The notes under the pieces: generated by a model
The model's input: the letters and a program-made list of their open reading frames with translations, nothing else
Database searches by the model: none
Told to the model about the DNA's origin: nothing
In this document: positions 21,784 through 33,203 of the stretch, in pieces
Position numbering within the stretch: position 1 is the first letter of the stretch
Layout of the letters: each line of letters opens with the position of its first letter
Assembly (NCBI RefSeq): GCF_947623445.1
Contig: NC_135244.1
Span: 21,018,860-21,082,859 of the forward strand
From: Clavelina lepadiformis
Taxonomy: Eukaryota > Chordata > Ascidiacea > Aplousobranchia > Clavelinidae
Reading direction: 5' to 3'
Length of the DNA: 64,000 bases
Program-made: the position numbers and the translations under genes

Positions 21784-22240
21784 CTAACACACAAACTTTA
21801 CCTGAACTGCAATGGCTAAAGAAATGCATTGGATTAAGTTGCTATACAGTTTCTTAATTGTCTTAAATTTAATTGAATATTTTCTTATACTACATTTCGC
21901 ACAAAATATAATGTTTCTATGTTCATAAAATACAGTAGAATTTGTCTTATTCGACACCTTTTGGAGATTAACACTAGAATGCATGACAGATGTCAGAATG
22001 ACCCAAACGCTGCTACTCATGATTGCTTGACACATATTGGCAACTCCTGGATTTGCTTGACTTTACTTGGTGAGAAAATAGTCTCTAAAATTTTACTTGA
22101 CAAGAAAAAATGATTTTCCTTAAATATCCCGGGAGTGCGTAACAGGGGTCATTTCGACCCCGCATCAAAGTGACATACAAAGTATATTGTTTATGGCTGA
22201 GAAGTGCTGCTGCAATTTATGAAGTTATGCAATTCGCATT
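21784..22240 (-). mobile_element. Interspersed element B, copy 2
   Basis: Reverse copy of 15530-16010 including the GGGGTCATTTCGACCCC core (22145-22161). Very similar to copy 3 over 20745-21095. Confidence 0.7.
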
Positions 22241-22312
22241 TTAGCAGGTTTGATGAAATAGTACACATTCGTACATTTAAAACAAGTTCAAGCTAAAACA
22301 AGTTGACTCTGT

Positions 22313-22630
22313 AACTCAGTGACCAGGTGTGTGCATTCATGCATGTCATCAGTCATGTGACCACCCAGCTCTTTGACGATGTTTTTGCCAACTTCATCAA
22401 TCACACCTGTTAGTAGAATTAACAAAATAAATGGGTCCAAATTTCGGCAATAAAAATGCAGTTGCCATGTTAATGAAAATTGTATTAAGAATTATATTTA
22501 CATTGTGGTAAGTTATGAGTAAGATACCTGTAAACATCACTTTTGGCTTAGGCCGCCTCGGGCGAAGTGAAAAAAACGCAGTTCTTTCGCGCTCTCTGGT
22601 GACAACCTCTGTAGGCCGCTGATTTTGTTT
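22313..22630 (-). pseudogene. MDC1-like BRCT fragment with fused exons
   Basis: Minus strand. 22528 to about 22626 joins the 5' part of the exon corresponding to 53454-53570 (NQRPTEV) directly to the exon corresponding to 53761-53831 (RPKPKVMFTG), keeping one open frame. A normal intron follows, then 22313-22406 holds the first part of the BRCT exon (VKELGGHMTDDMHECTHLVT) before it breaks off. This is one of six partial copies. Confidence 0.78.
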
Positions 22631-22782
22631 AACAAAATTATTAAAAAATTAATATTATTGATGCATTCTCATGGCAAGGTAAAGTCTGTGAAGTGTCAGT
22701 TGAAAAGCTTTGACTACAACCTAGTTTGAAGTGAATATATTTAAGAGATGGAATTTAAACGTTTCAAAAGTGATAATCCAGT

Positions 22783-22911
22783 TTGGGGCTTACTATTCAG
22801 CCCACTTCTGTGGAAGCAGAAAGAGCATTCAGTGTTTGTGGACTCTTTGTTACAAAACTCCGGTCTCGTCTTCAGGATTCCACAATTGATGCATTGTGCT
22901 TTATAAGCAGG
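22783..22911 (+). pseudogene. hAT transposase C-terminal (dimerisation) fragment
   Basis: Encodes PTSVEAERAFSVCGLFVTKL then RSRLQDSTIDALCF, the signature of the hAT C-terminal dimerisation domain (S.ERAFS..G.....LRSRL). Only this end is present. It runs directly into the GTCGT microsatellite and then into sequence shared with 24440-24600. Confidence 0.8.
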
Positions 22912-22974
22912 GTGTCGTCGTGTCGTCGTGTCGTCGTGTCGTCGTGTCGTCGTGTCGTCGTGTCGTCGTGTCGT
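22912..22974. repeat. (GTCGTCGT)n microsatellite
   Basis: Uninterrupted 8-bp units cgtgtcgt for about 60 bases. Related GTCGT-type runs occur at about 24005-24030 and, as GAC repeats, at 2428-2451, in both cases at the edge of repeat unit A. Confidence 0.95.
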
Positions 22975-23392
22975 AAACACCTACAACATTTAAACACAAA
23001 ACAGAATAAACATGTGCGATTTAAACATGTAACCATTTTAGGTGTTTCTTTTCGGCCTCACTTTTCGTGTTTAATTAAAGTGTTTAACAAAATGACAGTG
23101 TACATAAATACATTACTTATTTTATGTATATTGCACTTAGAATTAAGCAGATCGTAAACAAATATTTCAAACGAAACCATTTGCAAGAATTAGACAATAT
23201 TTTTGTATCTGATCTCCTTTGTCACCTTCATCTACATTCAAACAGCGTTGGGTCCACCAGGTGGGGCGCCCACAGGGGCCTGCACCAGCATGTCCCCAAG
23301 ACATCGACTAAATAGGTCATCGACAAGGTACAGTGTCGTCACAATGACCTCAAGTTACAAAACACTTTCTGTTTGAGTATCCCAGTCAGTAT

Positions 23393-23960
23393 GAATTCGC
23401 TGTTAACAACGGGCACACCAGCCTGTAAATTATGAAAATAATTAATCAAATCAAACCTTAAAATACATTTTAAAAACGATGATGATTTATCACTGTCCTA
23501 ACTATAAATTACGTAATTTATCACTATTAAATGATCTACCGGTACAATCATGATGACTTTATGAAAAAGTTAGTTTCATTTTCCATAAGCATAATGTTTA
23601 TGGGGGAGTAATGTGTTTTGTTAGAATTGCTGTTTTTATCATCATACCAACGTTAAATAAGTTTTACAATAACAATTTTCAATGGTCGTAGTTATCATTT
23701 TGACCTGGATCGTGAAAACCAAAACATGTTTCGTTTTCATTTTAGGACAAGAATGAAAACACACTTACCTTTAAAGCAGAGACGTTCTAGTGTTAAAGCC
23801 GAGGCACAACATCTCTTGTCTACTTCCGATGCCACAGTAACTAAATCATGAAGATTCAAGCCCTTTGGCATCTTCCGGGCACAAACTCCTCCACCACATC
23901 GATGATCTGGTACATCTGTTGCGGGGGAGGAAGCACAGATTTCGTGACGTGGATCCTAGT
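23393..23960 (-). pseudogene. MDC1-like BRCT fragment (second BRCT end)
   Basis: Minus strand: about 23790-23960 carries the 3' part of the large BRCT exon (MYQII then a one-base loss at the CGGG position, shifting frame), an intron, then 23393-23432 AGVPVVNSEFILTGILKQK, the start of the final BRCT exon. The final exon then runs into unrelated sequence and a stop. Confidence 0.75.
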
Positions 23961-24000
23961 TACGGTTGAATAGTTACTAGTTACGGTTGATCCTAGTTAC

Positions 24001-24420
24001 GGTTCATCGTGTCGTGTCGTGTCGTGTCGTCAACAAGCTGCTCTGTCTGCGTTAGAAAATGTTATGATATCTTTAATAAGGGAAACAGCAACATACAAGG
24101 GCATAAGCCTACAGCAAAGCAATATCAGCTTAAAACACCAAACTTTGAGCATTAACACCATGGTAGTAGTTAAACGCTACAGTAGGAAGATAATAAGAGG
24201 AATGCCGACAATGTTGTGAAGTAAGCTTAGCGTTCAAAAATGAAAACGAAAATAGACTTAGTTAGAAATTGTATTCATAGCTAAAGCATTAATCGAATTT
24301 GCATTTGTAGCAACATTGCGTGACATCGCTTAGCTAAGCGTGACGACAATGCCCTGGGACTTCCCTTAAGAGTTGCCTAAGTGAGCGGTGTGTAAAAATA
24401 TAAGTAATTATATTATATTA
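24001..24420 (-). repeat. Interspersed repeat unit A, reversed copy
   Basis: Reverse complement of about 2040-2460, with GACAC-type repeats in place of the GAC run. The plus strand has a 66-codon frame shared with the antisense of 2242-2481, but the near identity of the DNA makes that uninformative. Confidence 0.75.
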
Positions 24421-24835
24421 TATTATAATAAACACCTAGTTAGTGAACACCTACAACATTTAAACACAAAACAGAATAAACATGTGCGATTTAAACATGT
24501 AACCATTTAAGTGTTTCTTTTCGGCCTCACTTTTCGTGTTTAATTAAAGTGTTTAACAAAATGACAGTGTACATAAATACATTACTTATTTTATGTATAT
24601 TGCACTTAGAATTAAGTAGATCGTAAATAAATATTTCAAACGAAACCATTTGCAAGAATTAGACAATAATTTTGTATCTGATCTCCTTTGTCACCTTCAT
24701 CTACGTTCAAACAGCGTTGGGTCTACCAGGTGGGGCGCCCACAGGGGCCTGCACCAGCATGTCCCCAAGACATCGACTAAATGGGTCATCGACAAGGTAC
24801 AGTTTCGTCACAATGACCTCAAGTTACAAAACACT

Positions 24836-25290
24836 TTCTGTTTGAGTATCCCAGTCAGTATGAATTCGCTGTTAACAACGAGCACACCAGCCTGTAAATT
24901 ATGAAAATAATAATTAATCAAATCAAACATTAAAATACAGTTTAAAAACGATGATGATTTATCACTGTCCTAACTTTAAATTACGTAATTTATCACTATT
25001 AAATGATCTACCGGTACAATCATGATGACTTTATGAAAAAGTTAGTTTCATTTTTCATAAGCATAATGTTTATGGGGGAGTAATGTGTTTTGTTAGAATT
25101 GCTGTTTTTATCATCATACCGACGTTAAATAAGTTTTACAATAACAATTTTCAATGGTCGTAGTTATCATTTTGACGTGGATCATGAAAACCAAAACATG
25201 TTTCGTTTTCATTTTAGGACAAGAATGAAAAAACATACTTACCTTTAAAGCAGAGACGTTCTAGTGTTAAAGCCGAGGCACAACATCTCG
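24836..25290 (-). pseudogene. MDC1-like BRCT fragment (tandem sister)
   Basis: Same layout as 23393-23960 but shorter: about 50 bases of the large BRCT exon (25240-25290), an intron, and the start of the final exon (24836-24895). It ends at the left border of the inverted duplication (tctcgcttatttc). Confidence 0.72.
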
Positions 25291-27235
25291 CTTATTTCAA
25301 AAAATTTTCCATCCCACGGAAATGGGAAACATACGCTTGAAACATAGTCTAAGCTTAAAAAGACAATGACCTTCAACAAACCGCCTAGCTATCTTAGTTG
25401 ACCTGCTACACTCGTTCTGCCCTCAACAATGCGCATGCTAAGGAGTCAAAAGACCAAACTAGATGATCTAGATCGCCCCAAGACAATCAGCAGAAAACAC
25501 AATCCGCCTGGAATGGAATGCGGCAGATTTTAAAATTTCTCTCTCTTTAAATCTTCTCTTTACTCTGCGTTTTGAGGCGAACTTGCTTTGTGTGGAATGA
25601 ACGGATATTTTGCCGGATTCCAGTTGGCTGGAATGCATGACGTCAAGAAACAATGTTAATTGTGAAATCGTCCTTGCTTGAGTGCGAAAAAATGCCTTTC
25701 ATAGAAACACTGGAACTGAAATGCTGAAACTCTAGAATCAGGACGTCATTATTGTCATGCTATCATAGTATGTCAAGCATGACGAATACAGGGATGAAGA
25801 AATGAAAGTCAAGAGTAAAGCATAAAATTTAATTTCCATAATGTAAATTTCTTATCAAATGTCATGACTTATCCCTTCTTTAAGCTGCCGGCAAACAATT
25901 TCTTGTCGGACGTTTTCTAACGACTGCGCTTCGTGTCACTTAATTGTATCGTTAATTCTTTGTGACGTGTTATAACTTATAGCTTATAAGCCCCATGTAG
26001 TATAATGAAGTATCAGTGAATCTAATGTCATTGCCCAATACATATTCGACATAAACTCGCCGATGAGTCGTTATCGATTAACAAACAACTTTTTTATTTT
26101 TTTAAATTTTTGATATCGTATTGCCCTAATATGGAACTATTCACTAAGAAATAGATTATGCATTACATTTGCGGCTTTTTTCGGTTCGTTGATTGTGCAT
26201 ATTGCACGTTGTTCGAGCATATATTCGTTCTGCTAGTATTGCAACTAGTTCACATAGTAATAGTTAGCGTAACAGTGTAGTTACTATAGTAATAGAATAT
26301 TAATTAGTCTATCTTGTATTGGGGACGACGGAAAATGACGGCAGGAGTAATGGCAGTCTTGGCAAGTTACGGAAATCAGTGTTTCCTTTCCAAACTGTAA
26401 AATATATGAATTTAACACCCAAACCTTCTACATTTTTTAGGTCTAGTATACGTATGTGCACAACCAGAGGGTACCTTTGTACACTAGACACTAGCTACTC
26501 AAATCATGACGTCATCTGGTTGTGCGCTTTTACGCTAGACCCGGTATTTGTGCAAGCAAAATAACGTTTCTTGGTTTTGTACTTGCCACAACCAAGCTTA
26601 AATATAGGCTTGCTTATACACGTTTGAATTATACATGAGCCATATTGGTGAAAGATAGCCCACATTTTACTATTTTAAAAACTCTATTTCTGGTGCTGTA
26701 GGATTGCGATTTAAAGGTACCTGTATATGTATCATACATCATGGATTTGTTTAGTGCTGTTGTTGCTTTTTCATGGCTGGTATATTTCTGGGAAACCTAC
26801 TTGTCAAAACGACAGGTTAGTCGGTAATATTTGTTTCTTATCATGTATAAGTTAAATGTTTCTTGTTGAATTTAAAAAAGAAGCGTGAGAATTGGTGAAA
26901 ACAATCATTAAATAATGTGGAAAGTTAATAAACTTTCAAGTATAAAACTGGTTAGGCACAAAACGGCTGAAGTATGTATCGCCTTATGTTTAGAGTTTTT
27001 TGACTGGATTAACGAAGCATAACGATCATGGTATTCTCATAATTGTTGCACCAGCGCTGAAAATAAAATTTGCGGAAAGCTGGTGATATATTCTGTATAT
27101 AACGTCTTGGAACGATTTGTAACTTCGCATATTTATGTCAGGATAACATCTACCATCAAGTCAAAGAAGTTCCAACAGAATTGAAATTCGTCATTGATGA
27201 GAAGACCTTTACCAAATCACGCACTTATGCTATTG
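25282..27235 (+). repeat. Inverted duplication, left arm
   Basis: Reverse complement of 31043-33826, from ctcgcttatttcaaaaaatt to gcacttatgct inside STE24 exon 2. Identity is high. The left arm is the empty version: it lacks the MITEs found at 31851-32104 and 32660-33203. Confidence 0.92.
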
Positions 27236-28086
27236 ATAAGAGTAGATATGGATTCTGGCATAGTTTATACTCATAGATAGAAACCACAGTAAGTGAATAT
27301 AATGGTAAAATTAAATTTAATACAAAAATTTATTTTATTTCTGATATTCTTTAACACTTGTTTATGTGTAGCTATAACTTTCATTACCAATAATTTATAC
27401 ATGATGGTTATGTTTTAGTATCAGTTTCACAAAATCCTTTGTCTCATTGAATTCAGCTATTTCTCTGCCTCAATGGCTTGCCTCTGTTGTGGATGCTGTC
27501 GGGTTTACTCACTGCCAAGTTCGGCTTGAATGAAGAGTATGAGGTATTTTCTCCTTACCGCTTGTCTATGTTTCATGTTTTTCAATTTGCGCTACGTCTT
27601 TAATTCTCGTAAGATTGATGTGGAATTAAAATTAAAGTTTGTTGTTGCAGAAAACTCAGTCAATTGTCTTCACTTTTCTCGGATCCATAATAATAACCCT
27701 TGTTCTTGGTCTCCCTTGGTCCATTTACTACACATTTGTTATCGAAGAGAGTTATGGCTTCAACAAAATGGTCTGTGTTAGTTTCATAAAAATTCCTGAT
27801 ATAATCATACAATAAGCTACAGTAACTAAGATGTAACGTTCAATAAATCACTCTTCAATGTTTGACTTTATACTTGTAATTTTCATCTTTACGAAGCCTT
27901 GATGTACTATTCACATTTTACATCTTATTTTAGACACTTGGATTATTCTTCAAAGACACCCTGAAGAGGACATTGGTATCGCAGGCAATAATGATGCCGC
28001 TGACTGCTCTTATTATTTTCGTCATTGAAATTGGTGGCGATTACTTTTTTATATATGCTTGGTTGATAGTTTTCATGATATCAATG
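26741..28086 (+). pseudogene. STE24/ZMPSTE24-type CAAX protease, 5' half only
   Basis: Five exons with consistent phase 0 borders: 26741-26815 (starts MDLFSAVVAFSWLVYFWETY), 27142-27288, 27457-27543 (GLPLLWMLSG), 27651-27770 (GLPWSIYYTFVIEESYGF) and 27934-28086 (EIGGDYFFIYAW). These match the N-terminal membrane half of the STE24 zinc protease, which clips prenylated CAAX proteins in the ER/nuclear membrane. Exon 2 has an in-frame TAG at 27274-27276 where the family usually has Glu (one-base change). The catalytic half with the HEXXH motif is absent downstream. Either a truncated pseudogene or the remaining exons were displaced. Confidence 0.82.
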
Positions 28087-29057
28087 GTAAGTCGTCATAT
28101 TTGCAACAATCTTCTTGTTGTGTTTTTGAATAGTTTAATTAGTTATTGCTACAAAACATGATATCTCAATTAATTCTCAATTGTATGATGACTGTCGTAA
28201 TGATAATTAATGCTGCTTCATGTTTGGAGTTTGGAAAGCATTTTTATCTTCGCAAACATCAAATGATAAATCAATTACATTTTCAACTTAGGTGTAGGCC
28301 ACATATTATTAACTTCGACCACTTGATGAAGAGTAAAATGCAGTCCATTCTGCAATCATGACTCAGCATTATTGCTCCATTTTAAAGATGGCGGCGATTT
28401 TCGGAATATTTTAGAATTTGATGTGAGCAGAATATTGCTTAGTTACGAATATTGGTCAACTATTTGTCTCGAGTAGAAGTGGAACCATATAAAACCGGCT
28501 GATACCTGGTGTTTGACCCGAGTGTGTAGGCTACTAATACTATCCAGACTTTGGCAAAGTTGTATTCAATAACTGCTTTTCCTGAGCCTCAGTGCCGCAC
28601 TTACGGTTGATTCAAAGGTTGAATTAGTCTAAATTTGCACATTACTGTGTAATTACGCACGGCGGCCTGTGAAAATCTGCCTGTGAAAATCTTTGTGAGT
28701 ATTTCTATCAGAGGCATCAGGTTTTAAAATATATTGGGTCATACTTTAAGACCAGATTTTGAAAAAAGGAGAGCTTCTTATTTCGTGAATTTTAAAAGCT
28801 GTTTTCAGTAACGAGTAACGAAGAAATTTCTCTACTTAAGTTTGAATAGATGCTCGAAGGTTCATGTACAAATATATAATATACGGCATTCAGTATGTTA
28901 TAAGATTTATGATTGATGCCACCAATTTTAAGGCTTTTTTTAAATGTAAACAACCAATGTATAGTAATTTACAACAGATGGAAGTTCTAAATAAAATGTC
29001 ACAACATCGCTTGCTACTAGTAGTATTTTGGTGCAATGTATTGCTAAAAGCAATGCA
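28087..29057. other. Non-coding stretch
   Basis: No STE24 continuation, no other exon with supportable borders, and no transposon ends were found. Confidence 0.4.
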
Positions 29058-29262
29058 GTTTTGCACTCAGCAAGTGACGACTAACATGCGTTATTCATCA
29101 TAGTAGCATTCGCTTGTTAATCGCAAACATAGATAAGCGTGGAGCCCTGCAGCGTTCTTACGTGACATTGCTGGGCTCGGTGCTTAACTGTGTTTGCGAT
29201 TAACAAGCGAATGCTACTATGGTGAATAACACATGTTAATCGTCATTTGCTGAGTGCAAAAC
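29058..29262. repeat. Long near-perfect hairpin (about 90-nt arms)
   Basis: Left arm 29058-29147 and right arm 29172-29262 are reverse complements with roughly nine mismatches, centred on a loop of about 24 nt (29148-29171). Shared core: agtagcattcgcttgttaat. It could be a foldback MITE or a hairpin RNA precursor. I found no target duplication outside the arms. Confidence 0.85.
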
Positions 29263-29630
29263 TAGAGAATGCAAGTAAGAAGTGACGTGATCGTTATCAG
29301 TGCTTTAATGCATTTGAGGGATGAAACAGCCAACACTTTAATGCGATAAAACAATTTAAAACAATTTAAACACAAAACAACACTTTAATGCGATAAAACA
29401 GTGGGTTGGTTATCTTAAATCGTTGTGTAAAATGCGGTAATTGCAAGAAGCTAATTCTAATCCACACTTTCATGTTAGAATTTTTACACTGCGGTAAATT
29501 AGTTAAATTTCGAGAAATTTTGCATTGTGAAATTGAAATTTCCTGAAACTGAAATATGATATCACCCCGGCCTTGATTTCATTTCAGGATTCGGGATTCA
29601 GGATCGATGAGGAAAAGTACAGCCGTACAG

Positions 29631-30091
29631 GAGGGTAGTTGCTTGGGCACTTTTTGAATTCGATGAAAGACAAAAAAACTTCAGCGATTTGTTTCATCTG
29701 ATTCAACTGGAAAATTTATCCAAAGATTTTTTGATAAAAGTGGTTCAAAAGGAGGTAATTTAAATAAAGTTTTGCATGCATCACTTATTTCTTTGCATCA
29801 TCATGCATCGTCAAGTTTTAACTTTTGAAAAAAATTAAAAATTGTATGAGGGTTAACATGTAGTGAGTAACCTTATGTTATGAGTCAATGTTGAAGAGTT
29901 TAAATTGAAAGTGTTTTTGTTTGCAAAAGGCCGTCCATGATAAAATATACTTTCCTAACATGTAAAGTGCCAACATGATTCAATTTTAATTATTTAGAAA
30001 CTTGTTTGCAACTCCACGGATTGCATGCGACTTCTTGTGACATCACTCGTTTCTCGAATATCTGATGCTCCAGCTTGTAAAGCAAAACCAG
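29631..30091 (+). pseudogene. Kelch-like (BTB-BACK) protein fragment, two exons
   Basis: Exon 29631-29754 encodes VVAWALFEFDERQKNFSDLF and LENLSKDFLIKVVQKE, the BACK-domain pattern of KLHL substrate adaptors of CUL3 ubiquitin ligases (AVV.W....ER...L..L...RL..LS..FL...V..E). Exon 29998-30091 continues in phase 0 with CNSTDCMRLL. Neither the BTB domain upstream nor kelch repeats downstream are visible, so this is an isolated fragment, although what is present is undamaged. Another BACK protein is possible. Confidence 0.62.
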
Positions 30092-30826
30092 GTGAAAGTG
30101 CGGTTAATAAATTAAAGTTTTTGACATGCGTTCATTTTTTATCAGTAACGGTCGACACTTCTCCGTACATGTTGGTTTTGTTAAAATAAATTTTGCTTGT
30201 AACTGACCCTGTATGACGTTTCATGGATTTGACCCTGCATAAAATTATAAGGTTATAAGCTCTGATATCAGCTTTATATTAAAATAAGTCAATTCTTTGC
30301 TAAACAGAATTATGGCAATATTGAGCTTTTGAACCAATAATATTTAATATACACCACTACATGGACCAGGATGGTAATGTTTAAGCAAATAGCGATACTA
30401 GCAACAGCAGCAGTAGATTTGACAAAATACTTTGTATGATGTAACAATGCGGTATGTTTGCTCTATAAATGAGTTTGTTTCAAAAAAATAGATTATGATG
30501 TCATACACATATCCTTATTGTCGCAGTATTGTGAGTTGTGACACTTGGAAATGAGTTGAAAGCATAATTTGTTTCCCTGCGTCTGTGTGTTCATGGCCCA
30601 GTGTGACCCAAGATAAGATCGTTATGTTTTCTGTCAGTAACAATTGGCTCGGACAGATTTCACTCAGAAAAAAAATTAGATGAAATTTTATTCAGGAGAT
30701 GAACAGATGAAGTGCCAACTAAAATATTTTTTCAATTTGTTGTGGTTGCAGAGCAAAGTAATAACAGCAATAAATTAACATAATTATTAAAACAATTTTA
30801 GCTAAGGAATTATCACGCAATAAATT
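30092..30826. other. Non-coding stretch
   Basis: No exon continuing the BACK-domain fragment and no other feature could be supported. Confidence 0.4.
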
Positions 30827-31030
30827 AGAATGCCTGCATTAGTGAGACCAAACAAACTACGCAGCAAAAGTTAAGTTTAAAGTGAAGATGAGCTTACAAT
30901 CTTGCGATCTAGTTAAAAACAATTTTGTTTGCTCTATAACGCTACTTTCCCAAATACCAGAAAGTTGTCTTTTTCCTTACTTAATACAAAACAGAATTCC
31001 AGTAAAGAAAGTATTCCAACATTAACAATA
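30827..31030 (-). repeat. Reversed copy of the 1085-1290 repeat
   Basis: Reverse complement of about 1085-1290 (tgagaccaaacaaactacgc). It adjoins the breakpoint at which the right arm of the inverted duplication stops inside STE24 exon 2. Confidence 0.85.
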
Positions 31031-31042
31031 GTAATAATATAT

Positions 31043-31536
31043 AATAGCATAAGTGCGTGATTTGGTAAAGGTCTTCTCATCAATGACGAATTTCAATTCT
31101 GTTGGAACTTCTTTGACTTGATGGTAGATGTTATCCTGACATAAATATGCGAAGTTACAAATCGTTCCAAGACGTTATATACAGAATATATCACCAGCTT
31201 TCCGCAAATTTTATTTTCAGCGCTGGTGCAACAATTATGAGAATACCATGATCGTTATGCTTCGTTAATCCAGCCAAAAAACTCTAAACATAAGGCGATA
31301 CATACTTCAGCCGTTTTGTGCCTAACCAGTTTTATACTTGAAAGTTTATTAACTTTCCACATTATTTAAAGATTGTTTTCACCAATTCCCACGCTTCTTT
31401 TTTAAATTCAACAAGAAACATTTAACTTATACATGATAAGAAACAAATATTACCGACTAACCTGTCGTTTTGACAAGTAGGTTTCCCAGAAATATACCAG
31501 CCATGAAAAAGCAACAACAGCACTAAACAAATCCAT
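31043..31536 (-). pseudogene. STE24/ZMPSTE24 exons 1-2, inverted copy
   Basis: Exon 1 (31462-31536) is identical in sequence to 26741-26815. Exon 2 (from 31135 down to about 31043) breaks off after SRTYA at the duplication border, so this copy does not reach the TAG found in the other. No further STE24 exons follow on this strand. Confidence 0.88.
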
Positions 31537-31850
31537 GATGTATGATACATATACAGGTACCTTTAAATCGCAATCCTACAGCACCGGCAATAGAGTTTTT
31601 AAAATAGTAAAATGTGGGCTATCTTTCACCAATATGGCTCATGTATAATTCAAACGTGTATAAGCAAGCCTATATTTAAGCTTGGTTGTGGCAAGCACAA
31701 AACCAAGAAACGTTATTTTGCTTGCACAAATACCGGGTCTAGCGTAAAGTAAAAGCGCACAACCAGATGACGTCATGATTTGAGTAGTTAGGGTCTAGTG
31801 TACAAAGGTACCCTCTGGTTGTGCACTTACGTATACTAGACCTAAAAAAT

Positions 31851-32104
31851 GGTTCCACGACAATTAACCGTGGGAATATAACTGCGAACAAACTCACCGG
31901 GGACAACTGACCAGGGGACAACTGACCGTGACGTAAATTTACCTAGAACCAACTGACCTTAAATCATATATTTTGAATAAACAACAATGCTAATTTGCGT
32001 AAATAATTAAAATAAAATACGTAGCGGTTGATTTGTGTCGCCGGTCAGTTAACCACGACCAATTGTCGCCGGTGAGTTTGTTCACGGTCAATTGACGTGA
32101 TCCC
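31851..32104. mobile_element. Mutator-like MITE (about 254 bp)
   Basis: Inverted ends GGTTCCACGACAATTAACCG and (reverse of right end) GGGATCACGTCAATTGACCG, both followed by a GAACAAACTCACCGG block. A 9-bp target duplication CTAAAAAAT flanks it (31842-31850, 32105-32113). The left arm of the inverted duplication has one CTAAAAAAT-type site (reverse, about 26435) and no insert. A 9-bp duplication suggests Mutator-type transposition. Confidence 0.85.
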
Positions 32105-32659
32105 CTAAAAAATGTAGAAGGTTTGGGTTTTAAAATCATATATTTTACAGTTTGGAAAGGAAACACTGATTTCCGTAACTTGCCAGTACCGCCATTTCTC
32201 CTGCCGTCATTTTCCTTCGTTCCCAATACAAGATAGACTAATTAATATTCTATTACTATAGTAACTACACCATTACGCTAACTAACTATTACTATGTGAA
32301 CTAGTTGCAATACTAGCAGAATCAACGTGCAATATGCTCAATCAACGAACCGAAAAAAGCCGCAAATGTAATGCATAATCTATTTCTTAGTGAATAGTTC
32401 CATATTAGGGCAATACGATATCAAAAATAAAAATAAATAAAAAAGTTGTTTGGTAATCGATAACGACTCATCGGCGAGTTTATGTCGAATATCTATTGGG
32501 CAATGACATTAGATTCACTGATACTTCATTATACTACATGTGGCTTATGTTATAAGCTATAAGTTATAACATGTCACAAAGAAATAACGATATAATTAAG
32601 TGACACGAAGCGCAGTCGTTTGAAAACGTCCGACAATAAATTGTTTGCCGGCAGCTTAA

Positions 32660-33203
32660 CCCTATCCTAACCAGGCTCGCGAGTTTACTAAAAAACTAGG
32701 TGTGGCCGACCCCGCACACACATTTTCAATCGTTAATTACTAGAAAACTATACGTCGTAGACTGATCGGATTTTGACAGGTTAGTAGAAAAATCATCTGG
32801 CTTCCTGTATACATCATAATTGTAAAACTAAAGAAAGTGAATTTAGTGTAAATTAAGTATTTCTAAAAGTGACACATTTCTAGAAATTCTTCTTGTTATG
32901 CCGCGTCCCCGCTGTGCGGAAAACCAGCTGACCGCGAGAAGAGAACGAAAGAGAATAGTTAGTCGAGTTATTGGTGCGTAAATGAGTAATACGCTTCAAT
33001 GCGGAGAGCAGAGGAAAATTATGAAAATATCGCAATATCTTAAAAATTACAAAATCCAACTTTATCAAACAAACATGGACAGATAGCTGAACATTTTTTA
33101 GGAAAAGTCACCAAATTTCAAGCTTCTACAGTAAACAATGCAACTGTACGCCACGTTTTGCTATGACAGTGTGCGGGAGAAGCCAAGCCTAGTTAGAATA
33201 GGG
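32660..33203. mobile_element. piggyBac-like MITE (544 bp), TTAA-flanked
   Basis: Terminal repeats CCCTATCCTAACCAGGCT and (reverse) CCCTATTCTAACTAGGCT, flanked by TTAA on both sides (32656-32659, 33204-33207). The duplicate at 25880-25883 has a single TTAA. TTAA duplication and CCC termini are the piggyBac hallmark. The interior has no transposase. Confidence 0.92.

Larger units (their letters stand above)
22976..25290. repeat. Tandem duplication (units 22976-23960 and 24440-25290)
   Basis: The two units share hAT-end-like sequence (aaacacctacaacatttaaa), a gtggggcgcccacagggg block and an MDC1-like exon pair on the minus strand. They are separated by repeat unit A (24001-24420) and an AT microsatellite (about 24411-24432). 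Part of the unit recurs in reverse at about 46500-46760. Confidence 0.85.

Noticed and set aside
22741..23157. Frames running through the GTCGT microsatellite on both strands
   Set aside because: Only 22783-22911 resembles a hAT domain; the rest is microsatellite translation (RRVVVSSC and DDTTTRRH repeats).
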